Source: Halostella salina (lineage in GTDB: Archaea; Halobacteriota; Halobacteria; Halobacteriales; Natronoarchaeaceae). Taken from it: a stretch of 64,000 nt of DNA. The stretch spans positions 310,001 through 374,000 of the forward strand of contig NZ_RCIH01000003.1 in the NCBI RefSeq assembly GCF_003675855.1. Direction: 5' to 3'. Shown in pieces: positions 42,376 through 50,630 of the stretch. A program made the position numbers and the translations under genes. Positions within the stretch are counted from its first letter, which is position 1. Each line of letters begins with the position of its first letter. Below the pieces are notes generated by a model. That model did no database searches. It was not told the origin of the DNA and saw only the letters and a program-made list of their open reading frames with translations.

Positions 42376-42538
42376 CCGTTCGATACGATCCGACAGAAGC
42401 GGCAAAAATGCTTGCATTCAGGGTCGTGACAGGGCGACTGCGTGGTGTCTGGAGGGCCGCGAACGTCAGCGGGACCGGCGGCGTGTTCGAGGCGCCGCCG
42501 GCGTCAGTGGGGATGACAGTGGCAGGTTGCTGTCGCGG

Positions 42539-43693
42539 TCAGTGACACGCCATCGACTCCGCTATCTCGACGAGGCCGTCCTCGTCGAACGGGCCAGTCA
42601 CCGAGTACGTCCGGCCGTCGCAGGTCCAGCTGACCATCGCGGTGCTACCGAGCTCGTCGTACGCACCCTGCTGGTCGCCGACGGTGACGTTCTCGCCGTT
42701 CGTATCGTAGGTGGCGGCGATCTTCGTGACGGTGAACCGGTCGGTGCCGTTCGTGTAGGTGATCGACACCTGTTCGGTGTTCCCCGTCACGGTCATGCCG
42801 GATTCGAACTCGTAGCCCGCCGGCACGTCCGGGTCGGGCACCGAGAGGTTCGACGCCGCCGTCAGCGCCTCGCGGGAGTTGTACGTCTCGGTGTCGGGCG
42901 TCTCGTACGTCTCGAACGTCACGTCGTCGGGCAGGTCCTCGAACGTGAACGTCGAGTCCGGGAGGTCGGGGTTCAGGGTCACGTTCTCGTACTCGACGGT
43001 CGTCGAGACGTTGTATTCGCCGGTCTGTGCGGCGCTCTCGTAGCGGACGGGGAAGTACGTCTCGGCGTCGATCCAGCCGGTCACCTCCACGTCGGTCCCG
43101 ACGGTGTTGGTCGGGGTGATCGAGACGCGGTAGGTCCGCTCGCCGTCGACCTGCTCTGTCGCCTCGTACTGGAGGCTAGCGTTTTCGAGGCCGCCGAAGG
43201 TGGTGCCGAGCGTGCCCTGTGAGGTGCCGCTGCGGTCGTACACCGTCACCGTCGACTCGCTCTCGTCGTAACGCTGCATCGCACTCTCGTTGATGATGGT
43301 CACGTCACCGCTGGCCGCTTCGGGCGAGAGCGTCTTGGTGCGGGACTCGCCAGTGTCGAAGCGGGCCCACGTCCGCGTCTCCGTCGTCGTCTCGTTCCCG
43401 TCGATGACGTAGGTCATCTCCTGGGTCATCGTGATGCTGTCGAGGCCCGACAGCCGTTCACGGAAGCTTTCGGTCAGCTCCTCGTCGGTCGGCGGCTCGG
43501 TCGTCTCGTCGTCGCTTTCGGCAGTCTCGGTGGCCGTCGCTGCCTGTTCGTCCGGGCGTTCCGTCGTCGGGTCGTCCGTCTCGGTCTCCGTGGCCGAGTC
43601 GCCGGGGGCGACCGCGCCCAGACAGCCGCTGAGCGCGATCATCCCCACGAGCAGCAGGGCCGGGAGGGAGGACCGAAGTGAGTTGGGGACCAT
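42539..43693 (-). CDS. LolA/MucB-like lipoprotein (paralogue)
   Basis: A 384-residue lipoprotein with lipobox LSGC (Cys24) and a Thr/Asp/Glu-rich spacer. It is paralogous to the preceding gene: GWIDAETYFPVRYESA, ENVTLNPDLPDSTFTFEDLPDDV, YNSREALTAASNLSVPDPDVPAGYEF and the final SWTCDGRTYSVTGP align well. Two tandem copies suggest local duplication. In bacteria this fold binds lipids or lipoproteins. The ligand in haloarchaea is unknown. Confidence 0.8.
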   Translation of the reverse strand: MVPNSLRSSLPALLLVGMIALSGCLGAVAPGDSATETETDDPTTERPDEQAATATETAESDDETTEPPTDEELTESFRERLSGLDSITMTQEMTYVIDGNETTTETRTWARFDTGESRTKTLSPEAASGDVTIINESAMQRYDESESTVTVYDRSGTSQGTLGTTFGGLENASLQYEATEQVDGERTYRVSITPTNTVGTDVEVTGWIDAETYFPVRYESAAQTGEYNVSTTVEYENVTLNPDLPDSTFTFEDLPDDVTFETYETPDTETYNSREALTAASNLSVPDPDVPAGYEFESGMTVTGNTEQVSITYTNGTDRFTVTKIAATYDTNGENVTVGDQQGAYDELGSTAMVSWTCDGRTYSVTGPFDEDGLVEIAESMACH

Positions 43694-43869
43694 TGCATCT
43701 CAACGGTGTCGCTGTACCCCCATAAACCGGACAGCGACGTTTCCCCGTCGGAAGCTCGGGGAAAAACTTAAATACCACATTTGCTGCTCCGATCCTCGCC
43801 TCGGCCACTTCCTCATGCCCCAACCGCCGAATGGCCGGGCTTATGCCGCCCCCAGCCTACGGTAAACGT

Positions 43870-44940
43870 ATGCAACCAGAGCAGGTCGAGGCGCTCCGCG
43901 AGGCGGCCGGCGAGGGAGTCGAGTGCGACGGACTCGAAGCCGAGCGCGGCGACGACGGCTACCGCTTTGCCGTCCCCGGCGACGAGCGGACCGGCCTGAA
44001 CGCCGAGGCGTTCGAGGCGGCCGCGCGGGACGCCGCGGCGTACGTCACGAACTGGCACTTCTGGACCCGCGAGGCCCCGACCCACGACGCCCGCCGGGCG
44101 TTCCTGCGCTGGCTCGAAGCGGCCGACGAGCACGCCGTGCCGGACCGCTACGAGGCGCTCGCCGACGGCACGGCACGCGGCTGGGGACAGCTTCGCATCA
44201 CCGTGACGCTCGGCGACGACGGGTGCCGTCGCTACGACCTCCGCCACGAGGCCGATGCGGGGACGCCGGTCGCCGACCTCGACGCGTTCCACGACCCCCG
44301 GGACGCCCGCGAACTCGTTACGTTCGACGACCGGGAGCGCTACCGGCCGCTGAAGACCGCGCCGACGCTCCGGACGGGCTGGGCGTTCCCCGACCTCTCC
44401 GCGGCTGACCTCGTCGAAACCGTCGGGGTCGTCTACCCGGCGACGGTGGTGAACTGGCACCGCGAACGCGAGGGCGACCTCGACGTGTCCCACTGGCGCG
44501 AGACGGCCGAGCGACAGACCGGCATCTACGACATCGTCGACGAACTCGACGCCGAGGCCGTCGACCGCATCGCGGCGAGTTGCTGCGTCGACTCGCAGTG
44601 TCTCAAGCGCCGCGAGTGGGACTTCGACGCGGACCACGAACTCGACGCCGACCGGGGCGACGGCGAGTTCCCCTGCCGCGAACCCTGCTCGCTCGTGGTC
44701 GCGGCCGCGCGCAAGTGGACCAAACTGGAGGAAGAGGAGCCACACACCTACGAGTTCGAACTCACGCCCAGCGAGAAGGAACAGCTTGAGGCCATCGTCG
44801 ACGCCGTCGCCGACGGTCGGGTCGACGAGATCCGCGAGGCCGACGTGTACGAGGGTGCGAACCGCTACCGGGCGCGATATCTGCGCGAGAAACTGTTCGA
44901 CGACGAAGGTCGGCTCGGTGGCGTTCCGACCGAGGAGTAG
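43870..44940 (+). CDS. DR2241-family Fe-S protein
   Basis: A 356-residue protein. The C-terminal part holds a Cys cluster (CCVDSQCLKRREWDF, then FPCREPCSLVV) that matches the 4Fe-4S domain of the DR2241 family. The N-terminal part has YVTNWHFWTREAP and WGQLRITVTL. DR2241 proteins are usually encoded beside CbiX and are thought to act in tetrapyrrole or cobalamin metabolism. Here the two genes are separated by four others. The ATG at 43870 fits the family start. Confidence 0.8.
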   Translation: MQPEQVEALREAAGEGVECDGLEAERGDDGYRFAVPGDERTGLNAEAFEAAARDAAAYVTNWHFWTREAPTHDARRAFLRWLEAADEHAVPDRYEALADGTARGWGQLRITVTLGDDGCRRYDLRHEADAGTPVADLDAFHDPRDARELVTFDDRERYRPLKTAPTLRTGWAFPDLSAADLVETVGVVYPATVVNWHREREGDLDVSHWRETAERQTGIYDIVDELDAEAVDRIAASCCVDSQCLKRREWDFDADHELDADRGDGEFPCREPCSLVVAAARKWTKLEEEEPHTYEFELTPSEKEQLEAIVDAVADGRVDEIREADVYEGANRYRARYLREKLFDDEGRLGGVPTEE

Positions 44941-44965
44941 CCGCCGGGGGTCCGCCGCGCCACGC

Positions 44966-45586
44966 TCATTCGCGAATCAGCAGGACGCCGGCGACCGCGA
45001 CGCCCGCGAGCACGACGCCGACGCCCAGCGCCGCGACGACCCCGTCGACCAGCGTCGCGGTGACCGCCGCGACGAGCACGGCGACGCCGGCAAGCGCGGC
45101 GACCGGCGCGTTCTCCCGCGCCCGGAGCGCGTCCGATATCTCGGACCCGGTCGTCCCCACATCCTGGGTCTGCTCTGCCGGCTCCGACAGGGTCTCGTCG
45201 ACCGCCACCGACTCGCCCTCCCCGAGTTCGGCGGTACCGGTCCGTGGCGCGGCCGGCTCGTCGACCGCCACGTCGACGTAGGCCGTCTCCGCGCCGTAGC
45301 CGGTGACGACTTTCAGTTTCCCGCTGGCCGGGAGCGCGCCGTCGACGACGCCGACGCTCACGCGTTGCACGGCGTCGGTCTCGACGAAGTGGTTCGTCGC
45401 CTCAAGGGTGACGCCGCGTTCCAGCCCCTCCATGAGGTTCAGATGCACGTGCACCGCCCGACCGTGGTTGACCAGTTCCACGTCGAACGGTCCCTCGGTC
45501 TCGAACGACGGCGGCTCCGCTCGCACGGAGTGGAGGCCGTCCTCGCTCACGTGGACCGACAGCGTCGGGGGCACGGCTCGACCCAC
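44966..45586 (-). CDS. DUF7524-like membrane-anchored protein
   Basis: A 206-residue protein from GTG 45586. A beta-sandwich-like N-terminus (SFETEGPFDVELVNHGRAVHVHLNL) is followed by an acidic linker and two hydrophobic helices (about residues 157-177 and 181-203). It resembles a haloarchaeal family that I recall as DUF7524. Function unknown. Confidence 0.6.
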   Translation of the reverse strand: MGRAVPPTLSVHVSEDGLHSVRAEPPSFETEGPFDVELVNHGRAVHVHLNLMEGLERGVTLEATNHFVETDAVQRVSVGVVDGALPASGKLKVVTGYGAETAYVDVAVDEPAAPRTGTAELGEGESVAVDETLSEPAEQTQDVGTTGSEISDALRARENAPVAALAGVAVLVAAVTATLVDGVVAALGVGVVLAGVAVAGVLLIRE

Positions 45587-45607
45587 GGAGCGCGACAGGA
45601 AAAGTGT

Positions 45608-45802
45608 TCAGGCCGGTGCTTCGTCGCGCATGTCCGGCGGCAGGAGGTTCGGGATGCCGTCCTCGATCGGGTACGTCTCGCCGCACTCGGTGCAGACCAG
45701 CGACCCGTCGACGATCTCGCCGTCCTCGCGTACTTCGTCCTCGAGTTCGAGGTCGTGCTTGTCCATCGGGCAACAGAGTATGTCCATGAGGGATTCCTTC
45801 AC
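45608..45802 (-). CDS. Trm112-family methyltransferase activator
   Basis: A 64-residue zinc-binding protein. GTG 45802 gives VKESLMDILCCPMDKHDLEL; a shorter start at ATG 45787 is possible. The Cys pairs CCP and CTEC with YPIEDGIPNLLPPDMR are the Trm112 signature. In Haloferax, Trm112 activates several RNA and protein methyltransferases. Confidence 0.85.
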   Translation of the reverse strand: MKESLMDILCCPMDKHDLELEDEVREDGEIVDGSLVCTECGETYPIEDGIPNLLPPDMRDEAPA

Positions 45803-45920
45803 GACGAACTCACCTGATACCGAATACAACGGACCCCCCGAGGAAAAGCGTGCCGGGTCGCGGCGGGTGGGGCACCGCTTCGGGACAACTTATATTCGCC
45901 TCCGCTCGGTCGGAACCGGT

Positions 45921-46286
45921 ATGGGAAACGACCAGACGCTGTACGACGAACTGGGCGGCGAGGCGGCGATCAGCGCCGTCGTCGACGAGTTCTACGACCG
46001 CGTTCTCGACGACGACCAGCTCGTCGGCTACTTCGAGGACACCGACATGGACGAGCTTCGGGGCCACCAGACGAAGTTCCTCTCGGCCGTCACGGGCGGC
46101 CCGGTCGACTACACCGGCGCGGACATGCGTGCGGCTCACGCCCATCTGGACCTGACCGAGGACGATTTCGTTCGCGTCGCCCAGCATCTGGAGGCGAGCC
46201 TGGCCGAGTTCGACGTGCCGGAGGAACACATCGAGACGATCCTCGGCGAAGTGAGCGACCTGAAGGGCGCTATTCTGGCGGACTGA
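45921..46286 (+). CDS. Group I truncated hemoglobin
   Basis: A 121-residue globin. LYDELGGEAAISAVVDEFYDRVLDD and the distal/proximal segments FLSAVTGGPVDYTGADMRAAHAHL (with the heme-ligand His in RAAHAHL) are typical of trHbN. It likely binds O2 or NO in the cytoplasm. TTATATTC lies about 27 bases before the ATG. It ends 3 bases before the purA stop on the other strand. Confidence 0.92.
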   Translation: MGNDQTLYDELGGEAAISAVVDEFYDRVLDDDQLVGYFEDTDMDELRGHQTKFLSAVTGGPVDYTGADMRAAHAHLDLTEDDFVRVAQHLEASLAEFDVPEEHIETILGEVSDLKGAILAD

Positions 46287-46289
46287 CGG

Positions 46290-47651
46290 TCAGAACGGGC
46301 GCTCGACGACGACCGTGTCGTCGCGCCCCGGGCCGACCCCGACGGCGTAGACCGGCGTGTCGAGTTCGTCGCTGACGTACTCCAGATACGCCCGTGCGTT
46401 CTCGGGGATCGCCCCGTACCCCTCGGCGGCGACTGCGCTCCAGTCGACCTCCGGCCACCCGTCGAACGTCCGGTAGTTCGGCTCGCACCGGCCCCAGCGT
46501 TCGGTCGTGGCGGGAACGCTGTCTCTCTCCTCGCCGTCGAGGTCGTACGTGTGGCCGACCTTCACCTCGTCCAGGCCGGCGAGCACGTCGATGTGATTGA
46601 CCGCGAGGCCGGTAAACCCGCTCACGCGGGCTGCGTGGCGGAGCATCGGCATGTCGAGCCACCCGACGCGTCGCGGGCGGCCGGTGACGGTGCCGTACTC
46701 ACCGCCCTCGTCCCGGATGTAGGTGGCGAGTTCCTCCGCCTCGGCGTCGCTGTCGCCGGAGTAGCCCGGCGTCTGCCCCTCGACGCCGGCGAGTTCCGTA
46801 GGCAGGGGGCCGGTGCCGACCCGGGAGAGATACGCCTTGACGATGCCGATGACCTCGCCCTGGCCGACGGTGGTGGGTGCGAGGCCCGTCCCGACGCAGG
46901 CACCGCCGGCAGTGGGGTTCGAGGAAGTGACGTAAGGGTAGATGCCGTGGTCGATGTCGATGAGGGTCCCCTGTGCGCCCTCCATCATCACGTTCTCGCC
47001 GTCCGCGATGCGGTCGGCGAGGAACTCGCCGGCGTTCACGGTCATTCCCTCCTCGGCGAGGCGTTCGCCGTACTCCCGGTAGCTGTCGTAGAGGTGGTCG
47101 ACGTCGAACGCTTCGCCGGTCTCGATGCCGTACACGTCCTCGGCGAGCGCACGCTTCTGGGGGACGACGTACTCCAGCCGGTCACGGAGCGTGTCGGGGT
47201 CGAGCAGGTCGCCGACGCGGACGCCGCGGCGACCCATCTTGTCCTCGTAGGTGGGGCCAATGCCGCGTCCGGTGGTCCCCGCCGCGAGGTCGTCGTCGCT
47301 TTTCACGTCCTCCTCGATGCCGTCGAGCACTCGGTGGTACGGGAGGATGACGTGTGCCCGGCGGGCAATGCGGACGTCCGGATCGAGCCCCTTCTCGCGG
47401 AGCGTGTCGATCTCCTCGAACAGCGTCGCCGGGTTGACGACACAGCCGTTGCCGAGAACCCCGACCTTCCCGCGGACGGCACCGCTCGGAACGAGCGATA
47501 GCTTGTACGTCTCGCCACCGTGAACGACGGTGTGGCCCGCGTTGTCGCCGCCCTGATACCGCGCGACGACGTCGGCCGCGTCGCCGTAGAGGTCGACGAC
47601 GCCGCCCTTGCCCTCGTCGCCCAGCTGGGCACCGACGATGGTAACGGTCAT
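46290..47651 (-). CDS. purA: Adenylosuccinate synthetase
   Basis: A 453-residue GTP-dependent enzyme converting IMP and aspartate to adenylosuccinate. The P-loop region is QLGDEGKGG (11-17). GGDNAGHTV, the IMP segment TTGRGIGP and EGAQGTLIDIDHG follow. The ATG at 47649-47651 follows a TGTTTATC element by about 28 bases; longer upstream frames are rejected. An operator-like motif shared with purD lies upstream of this TATA. Confidence 0.96.
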   Translation of the reverse strand: MTVTIVGAQLGDEGKGGVVDLYGDAADVVARYQGGDNAGHTVVHGGETYKLSLVPSGAVRGKVGVLGNGCVVNPATLFEEIDTLREKGLDPDVRIARRAHVILPYHRVLDGIEEDVKSDDDLAAGTTGRGIGPTYEDKMGRRGVRVGDLLDPDTLRDRLEYVVPQKRALAEDVYGIETGEAFDVDHLYDSYREYGERLAEEGMTVNAGEFLADRIADGENVMMEGAQGTLIDIDHGIYPYVTSSNPTAGGACVGTGLAPTTVGQGEVIGIVKAYLSRVGTGPLPTELAGVEGQTPGYSGDSDAEAEELATYIRDEGGEYGTVTGRPRRVGWLDMPMLRHAARVSGFTGLAVNHIDVLAGLDEVKVGHTYDLDGEERDSVPATTERWGRCEPNYRTFDGWPEVDWSAVAAEGYGAIPENARAYLEYVSDELDTPVYAVGVGPGRDDTVVVERPF

Positions 47652-47717
47652 AACACGGGTCGATTCACCCTTCGCCGATAAACAGATTACGATACCGACC
47701 CCTCTTCGCGGCATTAG

Positions 47718-47735
47718 AATCCACGTTCGTGATCG
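47718..47735. promoter_or_regulatory. Candidate purine-regulon operator upstream of purA
   Basis: AATCCACGTTCGTGATCG contains CCACGTTCGTG, as in the purD upstream motif, and continues ATCG in both. Only one base of the right arm is missing compared with purD. It lies 67-84 bases before the purA start and about 34 bases upstream of its TATA element, close to the geometry at purD. Confidence 0.55.
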
Positions 47736-47853
47736 CTTCGGACATCTGAACGGCGTGATGACGGCATCACCGTGCCCAATAGCGGGACAGCCCACGCCGC
47801 GACGCCGGCGACTGAATCAGCTTCTCTGCACCCAGCTGACTACCGGGTCGGTG

Positions 47854-49122
47854 TCAGTACCGACGGCGTCGACGCAACCAGAGCCAGCCAAGAACGCCCC
47901 CGATCCCCGCAGTCATCGTGAATCCGGGCGTCCCCTGACTCGACCGGCTTCCAGTCGATGTTTCATTCGTGTTCGGCTCCGCCGTCGGTGACGGCGTTCT
48001 TCGCTCCTTCGTCGTCACCGTCCTCTCCGCTGTCGTTCCGTCGACGACGGCAACCCACCCGTCGGATTCGACGTCGCCCCGGTCCAGCACTCCTCCGACG
48101 ACGGCCCTACCGTCGCGTATCGGCTGGACGGTGGTGAGAGCCAGGTCCCGCTTCTCGTCAGCGAGGGTCAGTTGCCATTTTCGTTCTCCGTCCGCCGCGA
48201 GGTAGAACAGAAGTCCCTGGGTCCGTTCCGATTCCGGGTCCGCGGCATTCCCGGCGACGAAGAACCCATCATCTGTCGTCCGTTCGACTGCGACGGGACT
48301 GTACGAACCGGTTTGCATGTCGTACCGTTTCGACCACTCGATCCGTGCGTCGAACCCGGTCCGAACCAGCTTGAGGCCGCCCTCCGCGCGCCGTGCTGAG
48401 AGGAATCCGTCCCCGTCTGCGACGGTATTACCGGGATAGACGTCGGCCGATCCGACGATCTCAGGATCCGTCTCGCCATTCACTCGAACGATACTGAGCT
48501 GGTCGACCCCAGCTTGCCGCCTCAGGAAGACGAGCTCGCCGTCGTCGGTCGCTACCGGTCCGAACGCGCGTCGCAGTTCACGGGTCCACCTCTTCTCGCC
48601 CGTTTCCGTCAGCGCGGTCAGGGAGACGGTGGATCCGCTCGGACGGGGAGACTCCTGAGCGAGGACGACTCCGTCGTCGAGGTCGAACACGTCGACGGGG
48701 GAGCCGATGCCGATGTCCGTCATCTCCCACATCGCTTCGAACTCGTCGTCGACCTTTCCGATGGCGTTCCCGGAGGCGACCAGTATCTCGCCGTCGTCCG
48801 TCGCCGTGACCACCGTACCGCCGCCGAAATCGTCATCGAACGGGAATCCCCGGCGAACGCCGCTCCCGTCACCGTACGAAAGCAGGAACGGTTGCGTCTC
48901 CAACGCCCCAGCGTAGTCACTCAGCTGTGTTCCGCCGCAGAAGACGGGTCCATCGCCCGTGCTCGCGCTCCCCGAAACCACTTCCATTCCCCCGTAATCG
49001 ATCCGGGATTCCCGGACGACCGACGGGGATGATTGTCCCACTCCCGCAGATCGGCCGCCTTGGACAGCCACACCGAGTGCGCTGCCTGCAGTCGACAGAA
49101 ACGCCCGCCGATGGAGGACCAT
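47854..49122 (-). CDS. Tat-exported PGF-CTERM surface protein
   Basis: A 422-residue protein. The N-terminus HRRAFLSTAGSALGVAV is a twin-arginine signal. Repeated segments such as GGGTVVTATDDGEILVASGNAIG and VAVERTTDDGFFVAGNA suggest a beta-propeller. The C-terminus GTPGFTMTAGIGGVLGWLW followed by RRRRR is a PGF-CTERM signal, so archaeosortase would lipid-anchor it. The ligand is unknown. Base composition is slightly less GC-rich than its neighbours. Confidence 0.78.
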   Translation of the reverse strand: MVLHRRAFLSTAGSALGVAVQGGRSAGVGQSSPSVVRESRIDYGGMEVVSGSASTGDGPVFCGGTQLSDYAGALETQPFLLSYGDGSGVRRGFPFDDDFGGGTVVTATDDGEILVASGNAIGKVDDEFEAMWEMTDIGIGSPVDVFDLDDGVVLAQESPRPSGSTVSLTALTETGEKRWTRELRRAFGPVATDDGELVFLRRQAGVDQLSIVRVNGETDPEIVGSADVYPGNTVADGDGFLSARRAEGGLKLVRTGFDARIEWSKRYDMQTGSYSPVAVERTTDDGFFVAGNAADPESERTQGLLFYLAADGERKWQLTLADEKRDLALTTVQPIRDGRAVVGGVLDRGDVESDGWVAVVDGTTAERTVTTKERRTPSPTAEPNTNETSTGSRSSQGTPGFTMTAGIGGVLGWLWLRRRRRY

Positions 49123-49174
49123 ACTGGTCGTTCAGACGGGATCTCCAAACGCTTTCTGCCTCCGCGCTGCGACC

Positions 49175-50164
49175 TCACCACCGATGGTGGACGTGCTCTT
49201 TCACGTACTCCTCGTACACCTCGTCGACCGCCTCGCGCTGGGCCGCGGAGAGCGGCGGCAGGTCCGCGGCGGCGACGTTGTCGCGGATGTGCTCCGGCGT
49301 CGTGGAGCCGGGGATCACCGTCGAGACGGCGTCGTGGTCGAGGATCCAGCGGAGCGCGGTCTGTGCCATCGTCGCGTCGTCCGGCACCGCCGGCCGGAGT
49401 TCCTCGACGGCGTCCAGCCCGGTCTCGAACGGCACGCCCGCGAACGTCTCGCCCACGTCGAACGCCTCGCCGTCGCGGTTGTAGTTGCGGTGGTCGTTCT
49501 CGGGGAACTCCGCGTCGCGCGAGAGCTTCCCGGTCAGCAGGCCCGAGGCCAGCGGGACACGGACGATGACGCCGACGTCGCGTTCCGCCGCGCGGTCGAG
49601 AAACAGGTCGGCCGGGCGCTGTCGGAACGGGTTGAAGATGATCTGAACGGTCTCGACGCCCGGGTACTCGATGGCTTTCAGCCCTTCCTCGACGCGCTCG
49701 ACGGAGACGCCGTAGTGGTCGATCCGGCCCTCGTCGGACAGCGTCGCCAGCGCGTCGAACGTCTCGGGCTGGTAGTAGGCGTCGGTCGGCGGGCAGTGCA
49801 GCTGCACGAGGTCGAGCGAGTCGACGCCGAGGTTGTCGCGGCTCCGGTTCACGAACCGCCGGAGGTTCCCCTCGTCGTACCGTTCGGCGTCGTGCGGGTC
49901 GAGCCGCCGCCCGGCCTTCGTCGCCACGTACACGCGCTCGTCCGGGTCGTACTCGTCCAGCACCTCGCGGATGATGCGCTCGCTCCGGCCGTCGCCGTAC
50001 ACGTCCGCGGTGTCGAGGAAGTTGATACCGGCGTCCAGCGCCGTCCGGACCGCCTTGCGGCCCTCGGCCTCGGACACGTCGCCCCAGTCGCTGCCGACCT
50101 CCCACGTTCCGAGGCCGACCTTCGTCACGTCCCATCCAGTCGATCCGAGTCTGCGTCGGTCCAT
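49175..50164 (-). CDS. Aldo/keto reductase
   Basis: A 329-residue NADPH-type aldo/keto reductase. The catalytic Asp/Tyr segment is NFLDTADVYGDGRSE, the Lys is in VATKAGR, and the His in LVQLHCPP. The nucleotide-binding loop is VIPGSTTPEHI. It is close to the IolS/YajO-like subfamily. The substrate is unknown. The ATG at 50162-50164 begins MDRRRLGSTGWDV, typical for the family. Confidence 0.9.
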   Translation of the reverse strand: MDRRRLGSTGWDVTKVGLGTWEVGSDWGDVSEAEGRKAVRTALDAGINFLDTADVYGDGRSERIIREVLDEYDPDERVYVATKAGRRLDPHDAERYDEGNLRRFVNRSRDNLGVDSLDLVQLHCPPTDAYYQPETFDALATLSDEGRIDHYGVSVERVEEGLKAIEYPGVETVQIIFNPFRQRPADLFLDRAAERDVGVIVRVPLASGLLTGKLSRDAEFPENDHRNYNRDGEAFDVGETFAGVPFETGLDAVEELRPAVPDDATMAQTALRWILDHDAVSTVIPGSTTPEHIRDNVAAADLPPLSAAQREAVDEVYEEYVKEHVHHRW

Positions 50165-50324
50165 GCGTACTGACAGCCGACCGACGCCCGTAAGGGTACG
50201 CTCCGGGGCAATCCGCGTCGCTCGACCCAAAGTGTTAACCCGTCTCACGAAGAAGGGTTCAACCTCACGCACCGAGCCGCCGTAACAACTTTTAAAAACC
50301 CCCAAAGACAAGTTAACAAGTGCC

Positions 50325-50630
50325 ATGATAGACCGACTTGAGAAAGAGGTCGATATGCTCGAACGACACCTGCAGGTTCTGAAGATGGTCATCGAGAACG
50401 AGCCCATCGGCATCGTCAAGATGTCGAACGAGACGGGCTACCCGCACCACAAGGTCCGCTACTCCCTCCGCGTTCTCGAAGAGGAGAACCTCATCGAGCC
50501 CTCCAGTCAGGGTGCGATCAAGACCGAGCGCACCGACGAGTTCGTCGAGGACCTGGACGAGAAACTCGACGACATCGTCGGCAAGCTTGACGAGATGAAG
50601 ATCGAGGAGAGCGCCGAGATCGAGAGCTAG
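50325..50630 (+). CDS. Small HTH/coiled-coil regulator
   Basis: A 101-residue protein conserved in haloarchaea. A coiled-coil start (DRLEKEVDMLERHLQVLKMVIE) is followed by a winged helix (IGIVKMSNETGYPHHKVRYSLRVLEEENLIEPS) and a second helix. It is a predicted transcriptional regulator of unknown target. Its TAG (50628-50630) interlocks with the opposite gene's stop within a CTAG at 50627-50630. Confidence 0.82.
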   Translation: MIDRLEKEVDMLERHLQVLKMVIENEPIGIVKMSNETGYPHHKVRYSLRVLEEENLIEPSSQGAIKTERTDEFVEDLDEKLDDIVGKLDEMKIEESAEIES

